NCBI GenBank assembly: GCA_900316285.1
Contig: ONCG01000025.1
Location: 1-64,000, forward strand
Direction: 5' to 3'
Length of the DNA stretch: 64,000 bases
DNA from: an uncultured Prevotellaceae bacterium
GTDB lineage: Bacteria; Bacteroidota; Bacteroidia; Bacteroidales; Bacteroidaceae
Positions 17,623 to 24,833 of the stretch are shown here, in pieces. The position numbers and the translations under genes are program-made. The notes under the pieces are model-generated. The model made no database searches. It was not told the origin of the DNA and saw only the letters and a list, made by a program, of their open reading frames with translations. How positions within the stretch are numbered: the first letter of the stretch is position 1; every line of letters starts with the position of its first letter.

Positions 17623-17758
17623 ATCTTTTTCGTTTCAACTTACAAAGATACGAATAAGTGAGGAGAAAACAAAAAGAAAAAGCGCTTTTCTTTTTTTTCT
17701 CGAGCGAGAGTATCTAAAACCGCAGGTAAAAGATAGTGAAAATGAGAATACAAACAAA

Positions 17759-17936
17759 CGTAGGGGCAGACCCCGTGTCTGCCCGTTTTATCCGCAATGC
17801 GGGCTTTCAAAAACAAAAGAAAACAAAAAACACATAAGAAAACCCATTGTTTTTTCATGTTTTCTATGTTTTCTGATGTTTTCTTAAAGACGCGAAAGCG
17901 TACCTCATTCGGGCAGACACGGGGGTCTGCCCCTAC
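17759..17936 (+). repeat. Long inverted repeat, copy 1
   Basis: This 178 bp stretch is almost identical to the reverse complement of 24452-24630. It begins and ends with GGGCAGAC/GTCTGCCCC palindromes (17760-17785 and 17910-17936). Between them lie matching segments such as ACACATAAGAAAACCCATTG and TTCTTAAAGACGCGAAAGCG. Together the two copies bracket the HIRAN/primase module, mltG and gph. Confidence 0.9.
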
Positions 17937-17940
17937 AGTG

Positions 17941-18050
17941 GTCGATACGGAGATATGCTTTAGTCAATACGGAGATATGCTTTAGTCAATACGGAGATAT
18001 GCTTTAGTCGATACGGAGATATGCTTTAGTCGATACAGAGATATGCTTTA
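17941..18050 (+). repeat. Array of five 22 bp tandem repeats
   Basis: Five contiguous 22 bp units, nearly identical. Each has ATACGGAGATATGCTTTA preceded by GTCG or GTCA; the last unit has CAGAG for CGGAG. Units start at 17941, 17963, 17985, 18007 and 18029. There are no spacers, so this is not a CRISPR array. The unit aligns with arrays at 41.4 and 55.2 kb. Confidence 0.95.
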
Positions 18051-18091
18051 GGTTCACGTGGGAGGGTTTCCACGGTGTCCTTTTCTTAGGC

Positions 18092-18130
18092 TGTGACAAT
18101 TGTGACAATTGTGACAGTCATTTTTTTACG
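18092..18130 (-). repeat. TTGTCACAA tandem tract
   Basis: On the minus strand, GTAAAAAAATGACTG is followed by repeated TGTCACAATTGTCACA. This matches the tracts at 14.05-14.13 and 24.40-24.45 kb, including the TGACTG and GTAAAAA flank. It lies between the 22 bp array and the AT-rich stretch. Confidence 0.85.
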
Positions 18131-18149
18131 CACATCGGCTGGCGAGGGG

Positions 18150-18335
18150 ATCAATATACAAAGAACAAGTATATTTATTAAATATTTATTAAATAAGAAT
18201 TATCATATTAAATAATCTTATTAATCATCATCAACGCAATCTTCATCATAACAATCATCATCATTACAATAATAATCATCAAATTATTATATATACATAT
18301 TTATATATTTATATTTATTTGTTTACTATTTTTCT
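18150..18335. other. AT-rich low-complexity tract
   Basis: About 185 bp almost without G or C, made of TATTTATTAAATA, AATCATCATCA and TATATATTTATA runs. It has no open frame. Its position beside iteron-like 22 bp repeats and upstream of a primase-like gene resembles a DNA-unwinding element, but that reading is an inference. Confidence 0.6.
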
Positions 18336-18351
18336 TCGCCTCCCCATTTTC

Positions 18352-18463
18352 TGAGGCGTGCAAAATTCGACTGTCCAATTGTCACAATTGTCACACTCGT
18401 GGGCGGCACGCGTGTGGAGGCGCGCAAAATTCGACTGTCCAATTGTCACAATTGTCACACCGA
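18352..18463 (+). repeat. 65 bp direct duplication with TTGTCACAA
   Basis: GAGGCGTGCAAAATTCGACT at 18352 recurs as GAGGCGCGCAAAATTCGACT at 18417. Each is followed by GTCCAATTGTCACAATTGTC. This is another form of the TTGTCACAA repeat, placed directly upstream of the HIRAN-like gene. Confidence 0.85.
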
Positions 18464-18490
18464 AAAATTTGGGCATTCGCCTACTTATTT

Positions 18491-18547
18491 GTATCTTTGC
18501 AGTCGATATGAAAAAAACAGTATCTTTGCAATCACTATGGAAAAAAT
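18491..18547 (+). promoter_or_regulatory. Duplicated promoter and short leader frame
   Basis: A 28 bp segment with TATCTTTG, six to eight bases and an ATG followed by AAAAAA occurs twice, at 18491 and 18520. The first copy supplies the likely -7 element (18492-18499) and an ATG that opens a 17-codon frame (MKKTVSLQSLWKKYDSM) overlapping the true start. The second copy supplies the ATG of the HIRAN-like gene at 18537. The short frame could act as a leader controlling translation. Confidence 0.6.
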
Positions 18548-19868
18548 ACGATTCGATGTAGTGGGATTATACCACTGGGATGTGCGCAGCCACTGGAAGG
18601 AATATGCTGCCGGAGCCGTGGGAAAGCAGTTGGTGCTGCAGCCGCACCCTGAGAACATGAAAGACCCGCTGGCCATCCGTGCACGCGAGGGAAGGCTGCA
18701 TGTGGGCTATGTGGCCGTGCCCGACCTCGACATCGTTCATCAGGCCTTGAAGGGTAGTGGCCGGAAGCGGTTGCACGGCGTGGTGGTAGAGAGCAACCCC
18801 GAACCGCCCGTGCTCACCGTAGAGTGCGAGGTAGAGGCTATCGACTGGGACTATGACCCTTTCGACAACAGCGCCTATGTTGGCTGGCACTACGACGGGT
18901 TGCCACTCATCCCCAAACGGCTGGAGCAGCTGGACGATCTGACCGCCGACCTGATTGACGGGCTGGAGACCCCTGCCGCCCCTGGAGACAATGGTTTGGA
19001 AGAGCTGACCAAGGAATTGCTGGAGTCGAACCTCTACGATATGAGTCGCGACATGATTCGTGCCCGCTTTCGCATAGAGCGCCTGCTGAAAGCGCAGGGC
19101 AATGCGGCATTGCAGGCCGCAGCCCAAAAGCTGAGCCATCAGAAAGGCATGCTCATGCGCCACGAGAACCGCGACCTGGTGGCTCGCTACCTGTTCCTCG
19201 ACCACCCCACGGCGCTAAGGCAGAAAGGCCTTGAGGACAGCCACTACACCTACGACAACCGCCTTGACGAGCTGGAACAGCAGTTGCGGGCGTTCCCCTA
19301 TCAGCTCTACGACAAGTTCCTGAGCGACCCCGTCGACTTCCTGCGCGAGGTGTACTACAAGCACGTGCCGCGCAAATACCTCAACCAACTCCTCTCGGGC
19401 ATCGTGCTGATGATTCTGAAAGGCCGCGTAAATATCAAGAAATGGGGCCGCGAGGGCGACACAGAGCCCATCAAGCGGATAGAGGCCTTGGTTCCGACCA
19501 TCAATCCTACCGACCGCGAGAAGGCCATGAAAGCCGCCATCCGCGAACTCTTAGAGATGAGGAACGCGCGCGGGAACCTTATTATATCTCAGAAGAACCA
19601 GTGGGCAGGCATCTTGAGCATACTCACGTTCGACTATAACGTGCCCAGCAACGACCTGCGCGACCTCTGCCGCAAGATGCAGGCATGGGGCTTCGGCGAG
19701 GGCAGCGGACTGAAGTGCTACTGCGACTACGACAGCGTGAGCAAATGTTCCGACTATGCCAACCTGCCCTTCAGCCAGTGGCGCGGCTCGGGCACCGCCT
19801 ACAAGCGACAAGTGAAAGCCGCCACCGAGCTTCGCGGCATCCTGCGACCGCGAATCGGCTACCGTTGA
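18537..19868 (+). CDS. HIRAN-like domain protein of unknown function
   Basis: Protein of 443 residues starting MEKIRFDVVGLYHWDVRSHW. Residues about 8-75 look like a HIRAN domain: an LVLQPHPENMKDPLAIRARE stretch, then GRLHVGYVAVPDL, comparable to the HIRAN pattern of REP-DNP-DxxAI followed by GYVP. HIRAN domains bind DNA ends, as in HLTF/Rad5. The remaining 360 residues are mostly helical with a charged middle (RKYLNQLLSGIVLMILKGRV) and a C-terminal CYCDYDSVSKCSDYANL. I do not recognise them. No signal peptide or membrane helix is seen. The start follows a duplicated promoter. It is followed 193 bp later by the primase/helicase-like gene in the same direction, and the pair is isolated from other functions by repeat blocks. 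The HIRAN assignment is tentative. Confidence 0.6.
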   Translation: MEKIRFDVVGLYHWDVRSHWKEYAAGAVGKQLVLQPHPENMKDPLAIRAREGRLHVGYVAVPDLDIVHQALKGSGRKRLHGVVVESNPEPPVLTVECEVEAIDWDYDPFDNSAYVGWHYDGLPLIPKRLEQLDDLTADLIDGLETPAAPGDNGLEELTKELLESNLYDMSRDMIRARFRIERLLKAQGNAALQAAAQKLSHQKGMLMRHENRDLVARYLFLDHPTALRQKGLEDSHYTYDNRLDELEQQLRAFPYQLYDKFLSDPVDFLREVYYKHVPRKYLNQLLSGIVLMILKGRVNIKKWGREGDTEPIKRIEALVPTINPTDREKAMKAAIRELLEMRNARGNLIISQKNQWAGILSILTFDYNVPSNDLRDLCRKMQAWGFGEGSGLKCYCDYDSVSKCSDYANLPFSQWRGSGTAYKRQVKAATELRGILRPRIGYR

Positions 19869-19987
19869 CGCCTCTGGAAAGAGCCGAAATGAGGGAGTTT
19901 CCAATGCCGACATTCCATTGCCGTTCGAACGTTCCAACGAACATTCCAACGGCTTTTTTCATGCTTGGGGGTATAAGAATGATTTCG

Positions 19988-19995
19988 TAAATTTG
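19988..19995 (+). promoter_or_regulatory. Promoter -7 element for primase-like gene
   Basis: TAAATTTG followed by CATTG lies 66 bp before the ATG at 20062. It follows a region with CCGTTCGAACGTTCCAACG and a GGCTTTTTTC, which can end the upstream transcript. The gene may therefore be transcribed separately from the HIRAN-like gene. Confidence 0.55.
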
Positions 19996-20061
19996 CATTG
20001 TCATTCGGCCGATGACATGAGATGATTAACACATTCTACGAACAAACAAAAAACGACAAGC

Positions 20062-22350
20062 ATGAATAAAACAACATTTTCATTTTCAAAGTCAATTCTG
20101 ACTCCCGCTCAGATGCAACCCTGCACGCCTGAGCTACTGAACGCTGCGCTCGACAGCCAGCAAGTTGCCAACACCTGCCGGGAGATTGCCCGCAGGCTGG
20201 AAGAAGTTAAAAATGGTACGCTCACGCGCGAGGACTTCGAGAAGCTGAAGACGCAGCTGAAAGCCGACAACCTGCCCGTGGTGTGCTTCCACGCTTCGTT
20301 CTCCGACGGCTATCGCCACAATCAGTCGGCGGTACCCAGCGGGCTCTCCATCTACGATGCCGACCACCTGCCGCTCGACCCTCGTGTCTACTACATCAAC
20401 AAAGTGGCGGGCCGCGAAGCCGAGCTGGGCATATGCCTGGCTCACGTCTCACCCAGTGGTGAGGGCATCCGCCTGGTATTCGAAGTGCCGCAGGGAATGT
20501 CGCTCGCCGAGGCTCAGCAATGGATGGCTGGGCAGCTGGCCGACGACAGCTACGACGGTTGCGTGAAAGACTTGGCTCGCTGCTCGTTCCTCGTGGGTCG
20601 CGACTATGTGCTCTATTACGACGAAGAGGAACTCTTCAAGGAGCGCCAAGCCGTTGTGCCCGAGAGTGCTGTGACAATTGTGACAAAGGACAATGCGATT
20701 TCTGCGCCCCTGCCCCCGACTGCCGACGAGCCTGCGGTCTACGAGGAGGACTTCGACGGCATCCCCTATCCGCAGATCGTGCGGGCAATGGAGGAGCAGC
20801 TCGGCGGTGTGCCTGCCCAAGGAGCCCGCAACAACTTCATCTTCACGATGGCATGCTTCCTGCGCTACGTTTGCAACGACGACCCGCAATGGATTGCCCG
20901 GGTGATGCCCCGATATGGTGAGGAGGAGCAGAAATTCCTCTCTACCCTTCGATCGGCCTGCAACCGCCCGCAAACAAAGGCGGTGCCCGAACTCGTCAGC
21001 CGTGCACTCGACCAAGCCCGGCGGCAGCAACAAGTTGAGACGGCCATCATAGCCAACGGCGTGAATGCGGCACAACCGCCCAAGATGCCGCGCCGACTGA
21101 CGAAGTTCATGCGCCTCATCACCCAGAACGTGCCCGACGAACTGAAACCAGCTGTAGCGATGGCCGTATTCCCGGCTTTAGGTGCCCATTGCAAGGGCGT
21201 GAAGTTCCGCTACAACGACAACGCCCTCGTCGAGCCAACGTTCATGAATGTACTGGTGGCTGAGATGTCGAGCGGAAAATCGTGCGTCAACGAACCCATC
21301 AACGCCATCATGGCCGACATCAAGGAGCGTGATACCGAAAACCGCCGTCTGATGCAAGAATACAAAGAGGAATACGACACCTGCCCCGCCAACGAAAAGA
21401 AGCCCGATCGCCCCAGAGGGTTGGCCGTGCAATGGGTGAAATCGGATATGACGCCCGCGGCTTTCGTACAACTCATGGCCGATGCCGGAGGAAGATTCCT
21501 CTACAGCCGTATGGATGAGATTGGCTTGCTCAACCAGCTGAAGACCAACGGCAAGGGAAACAACGTGACCGAGATTCTGCGCTTGGCCTACGACTGCGGC
21601 GAATACGGCCAGGAGCGCGTGGGAACCAAGTCGGTCAGCGAATGCGTGGAAGTGCGATGGAACTGGAATGCGTCGACAACGCCGGGCAAGTGCCGCAACT
21701 TCTTCAAGGACTCCATGCTCGACGGAACACTCTCGCGCATCTCGTTCAGCACCATCTACACCGACGACGACCGCATGCCCGTCTACGGCTCCTACGACGA
21801 AGTTTTCCAGCAGCAGGTGAAGGCCTCTGTCGAACATCTCAACGATGCCACAGGACTCATCGTCTGCAAGAAAGCAAACCTGCTGGCCGCAAAAATGATT
21901 GAGGAAAACCGAATGTTCACTTCACTTGCTGACGACGACACCTATCGCGAACTCTCCTATCGCGCCACCCTCTCGGCCTTCAAGCGAGGCATGGTGCTCT
22001 ATCTGCTCAACGACAGGAGGTGGTCGCGCGACATCGAGAACTTCGTGCGCTGGTCGTTCCACTACGACATGTGGTGCAAGATGTGGATTTTCGGCGAGAG
22101 AATGCGGCGGGCGATGGAGAAAGACCAAGCCATCGTGGTGCCTGGGCGACGCAACCTCATGGAACTGCTGCCCGACACGTTCACCCTCGACGACCTCAAC
22201 ATCGTGCGTCGAGCACAGGGCATCAGCGGCAACGGCAACTCCCAACTCCGCAAGTGGGTAAGTCGCGGCTACTGCACGCTCGACACCGCAAGCCAGAAGT
22301 ATATGAAGGGCCCAGAGTTTCTGAGCAACCACCCGAGCAAGACGGCATAA
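20062..22350 (+). CDS. Primase/helicase-like protein (BT4734-like N-terminus plus DUF3987)
   Basis: Protein of 762 residues. Residues about 70-190 match the BT4734/VirE-N family, related to archaeo-eukaryotic primases: SGLSIYDADHLPLD with the acidic pair, HVSPSGEGIRLVFEV, and DLARCSFLVGRDYVLYYDEE. Residues about 240-310 resemble a PriCT-type helical region (GARNNFIFTMACFLRYV). From about residue 350 a DUF3987 helicase-like domain has a P-loop variant AEMSSGKS (about residue 402) and SRMDEIGLLNQL as a possible Walker B segment. Relatives occur in phage, plasmids and islands of Bacteroidales. A TGTGACAATTGTGACA tract inside the gene (20669-20684) encodes VTIVT and copies the surrounding intergenic repeats. 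No integrase or relaxase is near. Role inferred: replication or DNA processing in an inherited module. Confidence 0.75.
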   Translation: MNKTTFSFSKSILTPAQMQPCTPELLNAALDSQQVANTCREIARRLEEVKNGTLTREDFEKLKTQLKADNLPVVCFHASFSDGYRHNQSAVPSGLSIYDADHLPLDPRVYYINKVAGREAELGICLAHVSPSGEGIRLVFEVPQGMSLAEAQQWMAGQLADDSYDGCVKDLARCSFLVGRDYVLYYDEEELFKERQAVVPESAVTIVTKDNAISAPLPPTADEPAVYEEDFDGIPYPQIVRAMEEQLGGVPAQGARNNFIFTMACFLRYVCNDDPQWIARVMPRYGEEEQKFLSTLRSACNRPQTKAVPELVSRALDQARRQQQVETAIIANGVNAAQPPKMPRRLTKFMRLITQNVPDELKPAVAMAVFPALGAHCKGVKFRYNDNALVEPTFMNVLVAEMSSGKSCVNEPINAIMADIKERDTENRRLMQEYKEEYDTCPANEKKPDRPRGLAVQWVKSDMTPAAFVQLMADAGGRFLYSRMDEIGLLNQLKTNGKGNNVTEILRLAYDCGEYGQERVGTKSVSECVEVRWNWNASTTPGKCRNFFKDSMLDGTLSRISFSTIYTDDDRMPVYGSYDEVFQQQVKASVEHLNDATGLIVCKKANLLAAKMIEENRMFTSLADDDTYRELSYRATLSAFKRGMVLYLLNDRRWSRDIENFVRWSFHYDMWCKMWIFGERMRRAMEKDQAIVVPGRRNLMELLPDTFTLDDLNIVRRAQGISGNGNSQLRKWVSRGYCTLDTASQKYMKGPEFLSNHPSKTA

Positions 22351-22390
22351 ACGACAATGACGCTGAACGAAGCGTTCACCATTCACACAA

Positions 22391-22422
22391 ACAGGGGGGT
22401 AACGAATCGTTACACCCCCTGT
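22391..22422. terminator. Palindrome between convergent genes
   Basis: A 32 bp near-palindrome (ACAGGGGGGTAACGAATC and its counterpart ending CACCCCCTGT) lies 41 bp after the primase-like gene and 33 bp from the mltG stop. It can end both converging transcripts, although no long T-run follows. Confidence 0.55.
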
Positions 22423-22455
22423 CGTTATGTCGAATGTACTAATTCTCCTACAGCA

Positions 22456-23502
22456 TCACTGGATGCCCCGGCTGTTCAGCGCCTTCGAGTAGCGGGCGGC
22501 ATTCTGCAGATGCTCGCTATAGGTGGCGGCGAAGTTGTGGGTGCCGCTGAAGTCCTCCTTCGCACACATGTAGAGATAGTTGTGGTGGGCGTAGTTCAGC
22601 ACGGCGTCGATGCCAGCAACGGTGGGAATGCGAATGGGTCCTGGCGGCAGACCAGCCCGGCGATAAGTGTTATACGGGCTGTCGATGGAGAGCAGCTTGT
22701 TGTAGATGCGCTTCAACTCGAACTTCTGCCACGCAAACTTGATGGTGGGGTCGGCCTGCAAAGGCATACCGTTGGGGTACTCGCCGTTCCTCAAGTTCAG
22801 GCGGTTGAGGTACATGCCGGCAATCATGGGCTTCTCGGCATTGTTGGCGGTTTCCTCATCCACGATGCTCGCCAACGTGATGACCTCCACGGGCGTAAGA
22901 CCCATCTTGTCGGCCTTTGCCTGGCGGTCGCCCTTCCAAAAGGCATCGCTCTCCTTCTTCATGCGGTCGAGGAACTTCTCGAGGCCCACATTCCAATACA
23001 GCTCGTAGGTGTTGGGCACGAACATGCAGGCGATGGTAGCCGGCTCGTAGCCGTATTTCTGACACGTAGCGGTGTCGGTGAGAGCCTCAACAATGGTGGC
23101 GCTGTCGAGCATGAGCTTCTTCGAGAGTTCGGCACCCAGACGGTCGACGGTGCGCACAGAAGGAATGGTGAGGTTGAGCGGCTCCTGCTGGCCGTTTTTC
23201 AGGCGTCGGAACACCGTGAGCGCGCAGTCGTTGTCGTCGATGGCGTAGCGGCCCGAACGAATGTTGTCGGCATAGCCGCTGTGGCGGATGAGCGTCTTCA
23301 TTCCGCTGATGGCGTGGTTGTTGCCGATGCGTGAGAGCTTCACGAATACGGAGTCCACCGTGTCGTCGTTGTCGACGTATAGGTATTCCGTCTGCCCACT
23401 CTTGCTCAGGGGCGTTAGGAAGAAATAGGCGAGAATGGCACAAAACAGCAGCAAGCAGCCTATTCCCGACATCAGATAAATGGATTTCTGTTTCTTTTTC
23501 AT
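22456..23502 (-). CDS. mltG: Endolytic transglycosylase MltG
   Basis: Protein of 348 residues from ATG 23502, chosen because a promoter lies just upstream and the preceding frame is unlike the family. A membrane helix (about residues 11-31: SGIGCLLLFCAILAYFFL) anchors it in the inner membrane with the catalytic part outside. The YceG-like domain has FVPNTYELYWN and LASIVDEETANNAEKP; the glutamate near residue 215 corresponds to the catalytic residue of E. coli MltG. The C-terminal PYNTYRRAGLPPGPI is a family hallmark. It cleaves nascent glycan strands and sets their length. It converges on the primase-like gene and diverges from gph. Confidence 0.93.
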   Translation of the reverse strand: MKKKQKSIYLMSGIGCLLLFCAILAYFFLTPLSKSGQTEYLYVDNDDTVDSVFVKLSRIGNNHAISGMKTLIRHSGYADNIRSGRYAIDDNDCALTVFRRLKNGQQEPLNLTIPSVRTVDRLGAELSKKLMLDSATIVEALTDTATCQKYGYEPATIACMFVPNTYELYWNVGLEKFLDRMKKESDAFWKGDRQAKADKMGLTPVEVITLASIVDEETANNAEKPMIAGMYLNRLNLRNGEYPNGMPLQADPTIKFAWQKFELKRIYNKLLSIDSPYNTYRRAGLPPGPIRIPTVAGIDAVLNYAHHNYLYMCAKEDFSGTHNFAATYSEHLQNAARYSKALNSRGIQ

Positions 23503-23523
23503 TGTTGATATTGATTTATCTTG

Positions 23524-23656
23524 CAAAGTTACAAAAAATCGAGCGCAGAACAAAAGAAACTCGTTTCTTTTTTTTGCCGAGATGATGCAACTTCGCGACT
23601 TTGGTCGCAAAGATACGAATAAGTGAGCGAAATGCAAAAAAATTTTTGTATTTTTG
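23524..23656. promoter_or_regulatory. Divergent promoters for mltG and gph
   Basis: On the minus strand TAACTTTG (23524-23531) lies just before mltG. On the plus strand TATTTTTG (23649-23656) lies 32 bp before gph. Between them is GCAAAGATACGAATAAGTGA, a motif also found upstream of fic at 17.64 kb; it contains a minus-strand TATCTTTG. Confidence 0.65.
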
Positions 23657-23688
23657 CACACTGAAAGCAAAATAAGCAGATTCATAGC

Positions 23689-24330
23689 ATGAAATACCAA
23701 ACATACATCTTCGACCTCGACGGCACATTGCTCGACACGCTGGGCGATCTCGCAGCAAGTTGTAACCATGCATTAAAGGTGAACGGAATGCCCGAACGCA
23801 CCATCGACGAGGTGAGGCAGTTTGTGGGCAACGGAGTGGCGAAGCTGATAGAACGCGCCGTTCCCTCAGGTACCACCGATGAGAGGCGCGAAGCGGTGTT
23901 GCAATCGTTTCGCAGCTATTATCTTGAGCATAGCGAAGACACCACGAAGCCCTACGAGGGAATCATGGAAATGTTGCAGGCCCTGCGCCAGAAGGGTTGT
24001 CGCGTGGCGGTGGTGAGCAATAAGTTCATGGAGGCCACGCAAGCGTTGTGCCGCCACTACTTCGGCAACTTGGTGGAGGTGGCCATCGGCGAGAACGAGC
24101 ACATCAGGAAGAAACCCGCTGCCGACGCGGTCTTGGAAGCGTTGCAACAGCTGGGCGTAGGCCCTGAGGGGGGCGTCTACGTGGGCGACAGCGATGTTGA
24201 CATCCTTACGGCGCGCAACGCCGCCCTGCCTTGCATAAGCGTGTTGTGGGGTTTCCGCGACCGCCCGTTCCTCGAGGAGCATGGTGCCACCGTGTTCGTC
24301 GCACATCCCAGGGAGTTAATCCCCGAATAA
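23689..24330 (+). CDS. gph: HAD-family phosphoglycolate phosphatase
   Basis: Protein of 213 residues with HAD motif I FDLDGTLLDTLGD (residues 6-18), motif II VVSNK (about residue 107), a motif III lysine in RKKPAADAVL and motif IV GDSDVDILTARNA. The helical cap (residues 18-85) is of the Gph/PGP type. It removes phosphate from 2-phosphoglycolate or related small phosphate esters in the cytoplasm. It stands alone, divergent from mltG. The composite repeat block begins about 20 bp after its stop. Substrate is inferred from family resemblance only. Confidence 0.85.
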   Translation: MKYQTYIFDLDGTLLDTLGDLAASCNHALKVNGMPERTIDEVRQFVGNGVAKLIERAVPSGTTDERREAVLQSFRSYYLEHSEDTTKPYEGIMEMLQALRQKGCRVAVVSNKFMEATQALCRHYFGNLVEVAIGENEHIRKKPAADAVLEALQQLGVGPEGGVYVGDSDVDILTARNAALPCISVLWGFRDRPFLEEHGATVFVAHPRELIPE

Positions 24331-24350
24331 ATCGATTTTTACATACACGT

Positions 24351-24768
24351 GTAGGTGCAGACCCCCGTGTCTGCCCGAAGGCCCCAATATGTTAGCAACC
24401 CCATTTGTGACAATTGTGACAATTGTGACTGTCATTTTTACACACTCACGCGTAGGGACAGCCCCCTGTGTCTGCCCGAATGGGGTACGCTTTCGCGTCT
24501 TTAAGAAAACATCAAAAAACATAGAAAACATGAAAAAACAATGGGTTTTCTTATGTGTTTTTTGTTTTCTTTTGTTTTTGAAAAGCCCGCGTAGCGGATA
24601 AAACGTGCAGACACGGGGGTCTGCCCCTACAGTGGGGGAAGGGTATCGTGTCCCCCTCGGGGCGACTGGGGTCTTTAGAGCAGCCACCGGTGTGGCTGCG
24701 GCCCCACAAAGGGGAGCAAATTCCTCATTTGCGACGGGGGACGACAGGGGGGCTAAAAAAAGACCGCA
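24351..24768. repeat. Composite repeat block, inverted copies of 13.8 and 17.8 kb blocks
   Basis: From left to right: a GGGCAGAC-type palindrome (24351-24377), a TTGTGACAA tract (about 24402-24430), a second palindrome (24452-24478), the inverted counterpart of 17759-17936 (to 24630) with a third palindrome (24604-24630), and the counterpart of 13817-13942 (24631-24768, with TCCTCATTTGCGACGGGGG). No gene is present between gph and rng. Confidence 0.9.
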
Positions 24769-24833
24769 ACGCAGGAATAACGCTTCCTTGTGTTGCAGCC
24801 TTTAAGTGTTTGTGTGGTGAGCAGCGCGCTCCC

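Noticed and set aside
17941-18050. CRISPR array
   Set aside because: Repeats are directly adjacent with no unique spacers, and no cas gene lies in the window.
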